A stretch of DNA of 64,000 nt. Source: Streptomyces sp. SCSIO 75703 (lineage in GTDB: Bacteria; Actinomycetota; Actinomycetes; Streptomycetales; Streptomycetaceae). A program made the translations under genes and the position numbers. Location of the stretch: the NCBI RefSeq assembly GCF_036607905.1, contig NZ_CP144555.1, forward strand, positions 3,596,001 to 3,660,000. The letters are read 5' to 3'. Below, in pieces: positions 35,218 through 42,528 of the stretch (positions are counted from its first letter, which is position 1; every line of letters begins with the position of its first letter). The notes beneath the pieces are model-generated. The model had not been told where the DNA came from, did no database searches, and saw only the letters and a program-made list of their open reading frames with translations.

Positions 35218-35556
35218 CTAGCTCACGGCCTTGCCGCCCAGGAGCCCCACCATGGCGCCGAAGCCCAGGTTGGCGAGGGTGGAGCAGGTGTTCATCGCCG
35301 AGGTCGCGGCCTCGGTCGGCTCCCCGACGAAGACGCCGATGTACAGGGCTGCCAGCAGCGTGAGCACGGTGATCGCCGTCACGCAGAGGAAGACCAGCTT
35401 GAAGTGGGCGGTCACCGTGGTGACCTCCGGGGCGGCGGCGACCACGGCCGGGGCCTGGTCGGCGACGGGAGCCCGAGCCGTGGCGGGTGCCTGGCCCGCG
35501 GTGGGCGCGGGGGCCGCGGAGACGTCCGTGCCGGTGCGCGCGAGACCCTCACTCAC
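35218..35556 (-). CDS. small two-helix membrane protein (112 aa)
   Basis: GTG 35556 overlaps the stop of the upstream gene by 8 nt (GTGAGTGA), so translation is coupled. An Ala/Pro/Val-rich N-terminal half (about 1-50) precedes two hydrophobic helices (about 54-77 and 92-110). The second contains LANLGFGAMVGLLGG. No family is recognised. Confidence 0.65.
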   Translation of the reverse strand: MSEGLARTGTDVSAAPAPTAGQAPATARAPVADQAPAVVAAAPEVTTVTAHFKLVFLCVTAITVLTLLAALYIGVFVGEPTEAATSAMNTCSTLANLGFGAMVGLLGGKAVS

Positions 35557-35953
35557 CCGGACCACCCGCCTCTTCGTGGCGCCGTCCCGAGGCCACGCCC
35601 GTGTTCCCCGCGGCCTGGCCGCCGAAGACGACCGTCCCGGCCGTGAACGAGGGGTCGTCGTGCACGACGACGGGTGGGCCGCCGGCGTCCGGCTGACCGC
35701 CGCCCGTGGGCCCGCCGTCGTCACCGGGTGGCCCGGGGCCGTCGCCGCCGGTGCCGAGCAGCCGGTCCAGGGCCGCCTGGACGGCGGTCGGGTCGGAGTC
35801 GCTGAGCTCCACGCGGGTGCCGTTCAGCTCCACGATCACGGTGGTCCGGCGGGGGTGCCGGAAGATGGCCCGCAGGAGCCCGCGCAGGGTGGGGCTGGCC
35901 AGCACGGCGACCAGGGCCACGGCGAGCAGGATGAGCAGAAAGACCGGTTGCAT
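35549..35953 (-). CDS. small membrane-anchored protein (134 aa)
   Basis: ATG 35953 follows GAGG. An N-terminal helix (about 3-21) is followed by a basic segment and a compact domain (RRTTVIVELNGTRVELSDSDPT, LDRLLG), then a Gly/Pro/Asp-rich tail. The middle segment resembles an effector-associated constant component or DUF-type beta hairpin, but I cannot name it with confidence. It shares an operon with the two-helix protein. Confidence 0.6.
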   Translation of the reverse strand: MQPVFLLILLAVALVAVLASPTLRGLLRAIFRHPRRTTVIVELNGTRVELSDSDPTAVQAALDRLLGTGGDGPGPPGDDGGPTGGGQPDAGGPPVVVHDDPSFTAGTVVFGGQAAGNTGVASGRRHEEAGGPGE

Positions 35954-36180
35954 CGGCGTCCTCGGTTCCGTGCCCGTCGCCCCCGTCCGCGGGGGCCGCG
36001 GTGGGCGGCGCGGCGGGCTCTGGGGGGATTGTGCTCCGTGTGGGGCCGGCGCATGCCGGATTCCGGGGCACGGGTTCCGTCCGGAGCGGGCCGGAAGTGA
36101 GGCGGAGGGCGGTACGGAAAGCGAGCCGCAGGGCGCTGCGGAAGCGAGTCTGAGGGCGGCGCCCGAGGCCGGGACGCATG

Positions 36181-36208
36181 AAGGGCCCCGTCGTGCGACG
36201 AGGCCCTT
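36181..36208 (-). terminator. terminator of tRNA-Ser(CGA)
   Basis: AAGGGCCCCGTCG (36181-36193) pairs with CGACGAGGCCCTT (36196-36208) with one mismatch, six bases beyond the tRNA 3' end on the minus strand. Confidence 0.8.
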
Positions 36209-36214
36209 CCGAAG

Positions 36215-36299
36215 CGGTAGCGGTGGGATTTGAACCCACGGTGACTTGCGCCACACTCGCTTTCGAGGCGAGCTCCTTCGGCCGCTCGGACACGCTACC
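36215..36299 (-). tRNA. tRNA-Ser(CGA)
   Basis: On the minus strand, acceptor GGTAGCG/CGCTACC, anticodon arm CTCGC-CTCGAAA-GCGAG with anticodon CGA, long variable arm and T arm GTGGG-TTCAAAT-CCCAC. CCA is not encoded. It decodes UCG. Confidence 0.95.
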
Positions 36300-36367
36300 G
36301 AGGGAGACCTTACAGCACCGGACGGCATGGTCAGAAATCGATTCCGGGGGCCGCTTCCGACGGGTGG

Positions 36368-36799
36368 TCAGCGGTCCCGGAAGAAGTCCGTGAGCAGCCG
36401 GGCGCACTCCTCGGCGCGCACGCCCTCGATCACCTCGGGGCGGTGGTTGAGCCGCCGGTCGCGCACCACGTCCCACAGGGAACCGGCGGCGCCGGCCTTG
36501 TCGTCGCGGGCGCCGTAGACGACGCGGTCCACCCGGGACTGCACCAGCGCGCCCGCGCACATCGTGCACGGTTCCAGGGTGACCACGAGGGTGCAGCCGG
36601 CCAGCCGCCAGCGGCCGAGGACCCCGGCGGCCCGCCGCAGCGCCAGCACCTCGGCGTGGGCGGTGGGGTCGCCGGCCGCCTCGCGCTCGTTGTGCCCGCG
36701 CGCGAGCACGGTCTCCCCGTCCGGGGCGAGGACGACCGCCCCGACCGGGACGTCGCCGCCCCGGGCGGCGAGGACCGCCTCCTCCAGGGCGAGCCGCAT
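36368..36799 (-). CDS. tadA: tRNA-specific adenosine deaminase TadA
   Basis: ATG 36799 gives 143 residues, the family's usual length; a GTG at 36910 would add a non-conserved Pro/Gly-rich leader. Zinc and catalytic residues are His48 and Glu50 in TAHAEVLAL, and Cys78 and Cys81 in EPCTMCAGA. It converts A34 of tRNA-Arg(ACG) to inosine, so a single tRNA reads CGU, CGC and CGA. The substrate tRNA is encoded at 21.56 kb. It follows its usual acidic partner gene on the same strand, with tRNA-Ser(CGA) further downstream. Confidence 0.93.
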   Translation of the reverse strand: MRLALEEAVLAARGGDVPVGAVVLAPDGETVLARGHNEREAAGDPTAHAEVLALRRAAGVLGRWRLAGCTLVVTLEPCTMCAGALVQSRVDRVVYGARDDKAGAAGSLWDVVRDRRLNHRPEVIEGVRAEECARLLTDFFRDR

Positions 36800-36933
36800 C
36801 GCGCCCCGCCACGGGTCCCGTACGGGGTCCGGGAGCGTCCCGGCGTCGTCGGGTATGCCACCGCCCGGCGGCCGGCCCCCGGAACCCGCGGGTCCATCGG
36901 GGGAGGGCACGCCGTCGGGGCGGGCGGACGCGG

Positions 36934-37461
36934 TCAGCGGACGGTCTCCAGTACCTCGGAGGCGCCGAGCACCTCGGCGATCTCGCCGACGGCGTCCCCG
37001 GACATCGAGCGCAGTTCCTTCTCGCTCACGCCGAGGTCGTCGAGGATCCCCGCGTCGCCGACCGGGCCGTGCGGCACGCCGCCGACGGCACCGTCGTCGG
37101 CGTCCTCCTCGTCCTCGTCGTCGGGTTCGCCGTCCTCCGTGCCGTCGAGGTCGAGGTCGTCGAGGTCGTCGTCGTCGGGGTCGCGGCCGAGCAGTTCGTC
37201 GGTGAGCAGGATCTCGCCGTAACTGCTGCGGGCCGCAGCGGCGGCGTCGGAGACGTAGATGCGCGGGTCCTCCTCACCGTCCACGCGGACGACTCCGAAC
37301 CACGCGTCCTCCTGCTCGATCAGTACGAGCACCGTGTCCTCGTCGGGGGAGGCTTCCCGGGCGAGGTCGGCCAGATCCGACAGGGTTTCCACATCGTCGA
37401 GCTCCGTGTCGCTCGCTTCCCACCCGTCTTCGGTGCGCGCGAGCAGTGCGGCGAAGTACAC
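36934..37461 (-). CDS. tRNA adenosine deaminase-associated acidic protein
   Basis: GTG 37461 ([16 protein letters not shown]) is chosen since GGGAG lies 7 nt upstream; ATG 37482 is also in frame. The 175-residue protein begins with a conserved strand-rich domain (about 1-90; [40 protein letters not shown]), followed by a stretch of about 40 residues made almost wholly of Asp and Glu with some Gly. A short helical end follows ([11 protein letters not shown]). In actinobacteria this gene sits directly before tadA. Its function is not established; the acidic tail suggests nucleic-acid mimicry or binding to a basic partner. It is the upstream gene of the tadA operon. Confidence 0.8.
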   Translation of the reverse strand: MYFAALLARTEDGWEASDTELDDVETLSDLADLAREASPDEDTVLVLIEQEDAWFGVVRVDGEEDPRIYVSDAAAAARSSYGEILLTDELLGRDPDDDDLDDLDLDGTEDGEPDDEDEEDADDGAVGGVPHGPVGDAGILDDLGVSEKELRSMSGDAVGEIAEVLGASEVLETVR

Positions 37462-37778
37462 CGTGACTCTCCCACTGGTCATAGGCGTGCCGGTTGGGGT
37501 TCCCCCCGGCGGAGGCTGCGGGCGGGGGAGCGGTGCTCCGAAGCCCCACCCACTCGGAATCGTGGCAGAAACATGGCCCTCAGGGGATGCCTTCGGCACC
37601 CTGTGTCCGGCGGTTTCGGCCGCGGTTCCCGGAGCGTTCGCACTGGCCGGCGCCGGACGTGCCCCCGTCGCCGCCACGTGCCGGATCGTACGCGGGTTTC
37701 CGCCGCCCGCGCGCGCCGCCCTTCCCGAGCCCCCGGCGCGGCACCCGATCGCCCCCGTACGGCCCGCCGTCCGGCGGG
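37462..37778. other. spacer between the tadA operon and the Pro-rich protein gene
   Basis: This 317-bp stretch must carry the promoter for the tadA operon on the minus strand. I see no clear promoter pair, no strong hairpin and no gene. Confidence 0.4.
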
Positions 37779-38519
37779 TCACCAGCGGAAGGTGCGCATC
37801 CGCAGGGCACGCCGCAGCCGGGCGGCCTTGGCCCGGCGCGGCTGGACGCGGTCCCGCAACTCCCGTGCCTCGGCCAGCTCGCGCAGGAACTGGGCCCGCC
37901 GCCGACGCCGCTCCGCCTCGGCGTCCGGCGCGCCCTGCGTACGGCGCTCCGGCGCGGCGTCCGACCCCGGTACGGCGCGGTCGTCGGGGAGCGCGGAGGG
38001 CGCGGGCGCCGGCGCGCGCCGGGCGCGAGGCTCCGGAGGCTCCGCCCCGGCCCGCTCCGCCGCGCGGGGCTCGGCCCCTGTCCCGGGCTGTGCCGTCGTC
38101 CGGGGCCGCGACGGCGTCCCGCGCCGGGAGGTGGTCCTGGTCCCGGCCGCCTCGGGTTCCGGTGCTGCCCCGGGTTCCGGGGGCGTCCCGGGCTGGGCGG
38201 CCCGCGCGGACCGTGAAGCCGCCGGTGGCCGGGATGCGGTTGCGGGGCGCGCCGCACGTGGCTCGGCAGCCGTCCCCGGAGCCGGCGCGGCCCCTGGCTC
38301 GGCTGCCCTCCCGGGCTTGGGCGTCGCCCCTGGCCGGGATGCCGTCCCGGGGCGCGCCGCACGTGGCTCGGGTTCCGGGGGCGTCCCGGGCTGGGCGGCC
38401 CTGCCGGGTCCCGCGGCCCTCCCGGGCTCGGATATCGCCCCGCGCCGCCGCGCCGTCCCGGGCTCCGCCCTCGGCGTGGCGCGCGGGGACGGCGTGTCGT
38501 GGAAGTCCCGGTCGGGCAC
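37779..38519 (-). CDS. Pro/Ala-rich hypothetical protein with conserved basic C terminus (246 aa)
   Basis: GTG 38519 starts the frame ([12 protein letters not shown]). Residues 1-180 are low complexity, with at least five copies of a [21 protein letters not shown] theme. The last 60 residues look like real coding sequence: [36 protein letters not shown] and an end at RTFRW. The basic helical tail could bind RNA, DNA or acidic partners. It lies between tadA's partner and upp, divergent from upp. Overlapping plus-strand frames here are shadows. Confidence 0.55.
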   Translation of the reverse strand: MPDRDFHDTPSPRATPRAEPGTARRRGAISEPGRAAGPGRAAQPGTPPEPEPRAARPGTASRPGATPKPGRAAEPGAAPAPGTAAEPRAARPATASRPPAASRSARAAQPGTPPEPGAAPEPEAAGTRTTSRRGTPSRPRTTAQPGTGAEPRAAERAGAEPPEPRARRAPAPAPSALPDDRAVPGSDAAPERRTQGAPDAEAERRRRRAQFLRELAEARELRDRVQPRRAKAARLRRALRMRTFRW

Positions 38520-38661
38520 CGTCTCACCACCCCGCGTAGGTCCCTGCCACCTTCCCCGGGCCGGACGGTTTGACGCCTGCGGACCGGGGCGGGCCGGTGC
38601 CGGGGAGCTTGCCCCGCCCTGCGGGGACGGGGGCCCGCCACCCCCGGTTACTGTGGTGGAC

Positions 38662-39297
38662 ATGCGTCTCCACGTCGTCGACCACCCCCTGGTCGCCCAC
38701 AAGCTCACCACGTTGCGCGACCGCCGCACCGACTCCGCGACCTTCCGCCGCCTCGCCGACGAGCTGGTCACCCTGCTCGCCTACGAGGCCACGCGCGACG
38801 TGCGCACCGAACAGGTCGACATCCAGACGCCGGTCGAGCAGACCACCGGCGTCAAGCTCTCCCACCCGCGTCCGCTGGTGGTCCCCATCCTGCGGGCCGG
38901 GCTCGGCATGCTGGACGGCATGGTCCGGCTGCTGCCGACCGCCGAGGTGGGCTTCCTCGGCATGATCCGCAACGAGGAGACGCTCGAGGCGTCCACCTAC
39001 GCCACGCGCATGCCGGAGGACCTGTCCGGACGTCAGGTGTACGTCCTGGACCCGATGCTGGCGACCGGCGGCACGCTGGTGGCGTCGATCCGGGAGCTGA
39101 TCAAGCGCGGCGCCGACGACGTGACCGCCGTGGTGCTGCTGGCGGCGCCCGAGGGCGTCGAGGTGATGGAGCGCGAGCTGGCCGGCACCCCGGTGACCGT
39201 GGTGACCGCCTCGGTCGACGAGCGCCTCGACGACCAGGGCTACATCGTGCCGGGCCTCGGCGACGCCGGCGACCGGATGTACGGGGCGGCGGAGTAA
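38662..39297 (+). CDS. upp: uracil phosphoribosyltransferase
   Basis: ATG 38662 gives 211 residues, the normal length. Family features: [17 protein letters not shown] at the start, [20 protein letters not shown], the PRPP-binding loop [13 protein letters not shown] (about residue 130) and the uracil-binding end [13 protein letters not shown]. It makes UMP from uracil and PRPP in pyrimidine salvage. It is monocistronic; the convergent LytR_C gene ends 8 bp after its stop. The promoter must lie between 38520 and 38661. Confidence 0.96.
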   Translation: MRLHVVDHPLVAHKLTTLRDRRTDSATFRRLADELVTLLAYEATRDVRTEQVDIQTPVEQTTGVKLSHPRPLVVPILRAGLGMLDGMVRLLPTAEVGFLGMIRNEETLEASTYATRMPEDLSGRQVYVLDPMLATGGTLVASIRELIKRGADDVTAVVLLAAPEGVEVMERELAGTPVTVVTASVDERLDDQGYIVPGLGDAGDRMYGAAE

Positions 39298-39304
39298 CCG
39301 CCGC

Positions 39305-39955
39305 TCAGCACTCCTTCTTGACCGGCGTGGGCGCCGGACGCGGCGCGGTCAGTTCGGCGAGCGCCGCGTCGGCGTCCGCCGGGCGGGCCAGGCCCTTGAA
39401 CCCGTCGCCGATGATCAGGTCGACGGTGGCGTCCTCGCGCGCGGCGTCCGTGCGGGCCTCGGCGCCGGGGAGCTGGGTGCCGAGGACGGGCAGCGCGGCC
39501 TTGTCCGCGGCGTCGGGGCCGAGCAGGACGCCCGCGCCGTCCAGCTTCTTGTCGAACTCCTCGGGCGCGTTGGTCACCTCGCCGATGCGGAAGCCGCGCT
39601 TCTTCAGCTCGTCGGCGGTCTGCTGGGCGAGGCCGCTGCGCGTCGTCGCGTTCAGCACGTTGACGGTGATCTGCCCCGGCTTCGGCACCGCCACGGCGGG
39701 TGACGGGCTCGGGGACGGCCCCGCCGCGCGGGCCGGCCGGCAGTCCGCCGCGCCACTGGCCGCCGACGCCTGGTCGCCGCCGGTGAAGACGTCGATGAGC
39801 TGCAGCGTGCCCCAGCCGAGCAGGCCGAGGGCGGTGGCACAGGCGACGCTCAGGAAGGCGAGCCTGCCGCGGCGGCGGACCGGTCGCATCCGGGGGTACC
39901 TGCCCCCGGTGATCCGGTACTTGCCGCCCATGCCGGGGGGAGTCAGCATGCTCAT
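39305..39955 (-). CDS. LytR C-terminal domain (LytR_C) membrane-anchored protein
   Basis: ATG 39955 (MSMLTPPGMGG) starts 216 residues; a second in-frame ATG is at 39949. A basic cytoplasmic N terminus (about 1-35) precedes a membrane helix (about 36-55). The extracytoplasmic part contains a Pro/Ser linker and a LytR_C domain (about 95-195; ITVNVLNATTRSGLAQQTAD, LKKRGFRIGEVTNAP, TVDLIIGDGFKGL). This domain often follows the LytR-CpsA-Psr transferase domain, but here it stands alone. A role in wall polymer attachment is inferred from the family. Confidence 0.85.
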   Translation of the reverse strand: MSMLTPPGMGGKYRITGGRYPRMRPVRRRGRLAFLSVACATALGLLGWGTLQLIDVFTGGDQASAASGAADCRPARAAGPSPSPSPAVAVPKPGQITVNVLNATTRSGLAQQTADELKKRGFRIGEVTNAPEEFDKKLDGAGVLLGPDAADKAALPVLGTQLPGAEARTDAAREDATVDLIIGDGFKGLARPADADAALAELTAPRPAPTPVKKEC

Positions 39956-40059
39956 GGACGCAGCGTAGTGCGCCGCGACGGCGATGCCTACTAGATGATC
40001 ATTCGACGTTCCCCGGATGCCGCCAATCCCACCCGAAGGGGCCAAGCGGGCGGCCTCGG

Positions 40060-40356
40060 TCAGTCGAGTTCGAGGACCCGGGCGTGCAGCACCTGACGCT
40101 GTTGCAGCGCCGCGCGCACCGCGCGGTGCAGGCCGTCCTCCAGGTACAGGTCGCCCTGCCACTTGACGACGTGGGCGAAGAGGTCGCCGTAGAAGGTGGA
40201 GTCCTCGGCGAGCAGGGTCTCCAGGTCGAGCTGGCCCTTGGTCGTCACGAGCTGATCGAGGCGGATCGGGCGCGGCGCGACGTCCGCCCACTGCCGGGTG
40301 CTCTCCCGGCCGTGGTCGGGGTACGGCCGGCCGTTTCCGATGCGCTTGAAGATCAC
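40060..40356 (-). CDS. ParB/Srx-like small protein (98 aa), often labelled VapB-type antitoxin
   Basis: GTG 40356 is preceded by AGG at 8 nt. The middle and end show a ParB-N/sulfiredoxin-like pattern: DLETLLAEDSTFYGDLFAHV, YLEDGLHRAVRAALQQRQ, then HARVLEL, where DGLHR matches the DGHHR loop of that fold. In annotation pipelines such proteins are often called VapB-family antitoxins, but no toxin gene is adjacent and the sequence does not look like a VapB DNA-binding domain. The gene is conserved in this chromosomal position in Streptomyces, as far as I recall. Function unknown. Confidence 0.75.
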   Translation of the reverse strand: MIFKRIGNGRPYPDHGRESTRQWADVAPRPIRLDQLVTTKGQLDLETLLAEDSTFYGDLFAHVVKWQGDLYLEDGLHRAVRAALQQRQVLHARVLELD

Positions 40357-40444
40357 ACGGAAAGCCTACCGGCCAAGGCGTCGCGGGCGCAGCCATGGCG
40401 GTGGAGTACGAACCCGTAAGAGGCGTGCAAAGCAGGGCAGAGCG

Positions 40445-40483
40445 GGAGCGGGGGCGCGGGACGAGCGCCCGCCCGCCCGCTCC
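40445..40483 (-). terminator. possible terminator of HdeD-family gene
   Basis: GGAGCGGGGGCG (40445-40456) can pair imperfectly with CGCCCGCCCGCCCGCTCC (40466-40483), about 60 bp beyond the stop. Confidence 0.35.
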
Positions 40484-40541
40484 GCCGCCCTCGTACGCCC
40501 CCGGTGGAGCCCCCTGCTGTGCCCGTCACGCGTGCCGCCCG

Positions 40542-41234
40542 TCACACGCCGTGCGGCACGTCGCGGGCGCGGGAGCGCAGCCGCAGGGAGGTGACGATCT
40601 CGACCACGCCGACGACCACCAGCCACCAGCCGCCGATCACGGTGAGCACGGCGACGGAGCCGACCGGCGAGTCGATCAGGACGATGCCGGCGATGATGGT
40701 GACGATCCCGAGGAAGAGGTGCCAGCCGCGGGCCGGCATCGCGGGGTCGTGGGCGGCGGCGACGGTGTGCGTGATGCCGCGGAACAGCCAGCCGATGCCG
40801 ATCCACAGCCCGAGCAGCAGGACGGACTGGAGCGGGCCCCGGAAGCAGAACAGGCCCAGCAGGATGGAGACGGCGCCGCTGATGAAGGCGAGGACGCGCA
40901 GCGAGGTCCTGCGGTGCGTGCCGAAGGCGGCGGCGAGTTGCAGGATGCCGCTGATGACGAGGTAGAGCCCGAAGAGGACGCCGGCGGCGAGCAGCGTGGC
41001 CCCCGGCCAGGCCAGCACCAGTACGCCGAGCACCAGCGAGGCGATGCCGGTGAACAGCACCGTCTGCCAGGCGGCGCGGGAGAGCAGGTGCAGGGGGCCC
41101 TCGAAGGGTGGCTCCGGCTCGTGGGCCGTACCGCGCGGCGCACCCGAGGCGGGGGCGTGCGCGCCGGGGCGGGCGTGCACGCCCCGGTCGTCGTCCTGCG
41201 GGTTCCCGGGAGAACTGCTGGGAGGTTCGGTCAT
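40542..41234 (-). CDS. HdeD-family (DUF308) membrane protein
   Basis: ATG 41234 starts 230 residues. A polar leader of about 50 residues is followed by six hydrophobic helices arranged as three pairs (about 55-75, 80-100, 110-128, 135-153, 165-185, 190-210). The repeats show GxxxLxLGxLxLxxP and (I/V)SGxxxL themes: ASLVLGVLVLAWPGATLL, LYLVISGILQLAAAF, VSILLGLFCF. The HdeD family is linked to acid resistance in enterobacteria; in Streptomyces its role is not known. The helix-pair pattern is clear, the function is not. Confidence 0.82.
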   Translation of the reverse strand: MTEPPSSSPGNPQDDDRGVHARPGAHAPASGAPRGTAHEPEPPFEGPLHLLSRAAWQTVLFTGIASLVLGVLVLAWPGATLLAAGVLFGLYLVISGILQLAAAFGTHRRTSLRVLAFISGAVSILLGLFCFRGPLQSVLLLGLWIGIGWLFRGITHTVAAAHDPAMPARGWHLFLGIVTIIAGIVLIDSPVGSVAVLTVIGGWWLVVVGVVEIVTSLRLRSRARDVPHGV

Positions 41235-41411
41235 GGTTCCAGCTCAGAGCACCCGGCCGGGTGCCGCCACCCGGGCCGGTCCGGCGGGCTGAAAGGCGGC
41301 CGGCCGTCGGCTGTCGGTCGGCTGTCGGGCCGTCGGCTGTGGGCCGGGCGGTCCGTCGGCCGGACGGGGGCGGGAGGCCGGGCGGCGGGTGCCCCCGGAG
41401 CCTGACGCGCC

Positions 41412-41433
41412 CCCGGGGGAGCGGTCCCCCGGG
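41412..41433. terminator. hairpin between HhH-GPD and HdeD genes
   Basis: CCCGGGGGA (41412-41420) pairs with TCCCCCGGG (41425-41433), loop GCGG. It lies about 90 bp past the stop of the HhH-GPD gene. Confidence 0.5.
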
Positions 41434-41521
41434 CGGGTGAGGGCCGGCCGCCGCGCCGGGGCGAAACCCGCCCCGCGACCCGTCCCCGGCACCGGGCGCC
41501 GCGCTGGGCAGGTCCGTGCCG

Positions 41522-42145
41522 TCAGCCGGCGTCCGTCGTCCCGGGCGGTTTCGGCGGGCGGGTCGCCTTGGCGGCCTTGGCGGCGGCCTTCAGCTCCTGC
41601 TTGTGCGCCCGCACCTTGGTCAGCGACTCGGGCCCGGTGATGTCGGCGACGGAGCGGAAGGAGCCGGGCTCGCCGTACTCCCCGGCGGCCTCGCGCCAGC
41701 CCTCCGGCCGGACGCCGAGCTGCTTGCCGAGCAGGGCGAGGAAGATCCGCGCCTTCTGCCGCCCGAAGCCCGGCAGCTCCTGAAGCCGCCTCAGCAGTTC
41801 GGGGCCGGTGGCGACGCCCCGCCAGACGGCCTCGGCGTCACCGTCGTACGTGGCGACCAGGTACCGGCACAGCTCCTGGACGCGGCCCGCCATGGAACCG
41901 GGGTAGCGGTGCACGGCCGGTTTCGCGGAGAGCAGCGCGGCGAACTCCTCGGGGTCGTACGCGGCGATGTCGTGCGCGTCCAGGTCCTCCGCGTCCATCC
42001 GCCGGGCGATGGTCGACGGGCCCTTGAACGCCCACTCCATCGGGACCTGCTGGTCCAGCAGCATGCCGACCAGCGCGGCGAGCGGACTGCGTCCGAGGAG
42101 TTCGTCGGCCTCGGGGTCCTGGGCGAGGTGCAGGGTGACGTCCAT
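41522..42145 (-). CDS. HhH-GPD-type base excision repair protein
   Basis: ATG 42145 starts 207 residues. The protein has the glycosylase-like helical fold: LVGMLLDQQVPMEWAFKGP (about residue 27-45) and the helix-hairpin-helix LQELPGFGRQKARIFLALLG (about 122-141). The usual catalytic Asp 15-20 residues after the hairpin is not obvious; here the sequence reads GVRPEGWREAAGEYG. It may therefore be a lyase-deficient or DNA-binding member. The family name implies uracil or alkyl base recognition, but the substrate is unknown. Lys/Ala-rich C terminus. Confidence 0.78.
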   Translation of the reverse strand: MDVTLHLAQDPEADELLGRSPLAALVGMLLDQQVPMEWAFKGPSTIARRMDAEDLDAHDIAAYDPEEFAALLSAKPAVHRYPGSMAGRVQELCRYLVATYDGDAEAVWRGVATGPELLRRLQELPGFGRQKARIFLALLGKQLGVRPEGWREAAGEYGEPGSFRSVADITGPESLTKVRAHKQELKAAAKAAKATRPPKPPGTTDAG

Positions 42146-42203
42146 GCTCCGATGATCGCGCCTGGGCGCTCGGGCCGCGCGCCGGTACCCGAGCGCGTTC
42201 ACC

Positions 42204-42232
42204 CCGGACAGACAGACAGACAGACAGTCAGA
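42204..42232. repeat. GACA microsatellite
   Basis: About six GACA tetramers (GACAGACAGACAGACAGACAG then TCAGACC) lie in the spacer upstream of the copper-resistance gene. It is a slippage-prone repeat; no function is seen. Confidence 0.8.
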
Positions 42233-42295
42233 CCGACGGACGGACGGTCGTACGCACCGTCCGGGAGGCACGTACGCACCGGTGCGGGACGCAGA

Positions 42296-42454
42296 CGCAC
42301 CCCTCCCGGGCGGAAACGCATCCCCTCCGGGCCGAAGACGCCCCCTCCGGGCCGGAGAGCACCTCCTTTGGGCCGGAGACGCGTCCCTCCCGGCCGGAGA
42401 CGCACTCCCTCCGGAACACAGACGGCACTCCCTCCCGGGCGGAAACGCCGGGGC
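42296..42454. repeat. degenerate tandem repeat of about 22 bp, seven copies
   Basis: Seven imperfect copies of CTCCGGGCCGGAGACGC run from 42296 to 42454 (for example GGGCCGGAGACGCGTCCC and GGCCGGAGACGCACTCCC). They lie 75-230 bp before the CopC/CopD gene. Each unit holds a CCGG-centred dyad, so it may be a binding-site cluster or a simple repeat. Confidence 0.75.
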
Positions 42455-42528
42455 GGTGAGCGGCGCGGGCTCCGCGTCCGTACTGAGGGCCGAGGCGGCG
42501 AGCGAGGTCCGGACGACGGAGATGCGAC

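Larger units (their letters stand above)
42146..42528. other. repeat-rich divergent spacer upstream of the CopC/CopD gene
   Basis: This 383-bp spacer carries a GACA microsatellite and a 22-bp tandem array (separate entries). No supported gene on either strand. The promoter of the copper gene is probably in 42455-42528. Confidence 0.6.

Noticed and set aside
37069..38661. Plus-strand extension of the upp frame by more than 500 codons
   Set aside because: Upp homologues start at the ATG used here; the extension overlaps supported minus-strand genes.
40060..40356. Toxin-antitoxin locus at the ParB/Srx-like gene
   Set aside because: No toxin gene adjoins it and the protein lacks a VapB-type DNA-binding domain.
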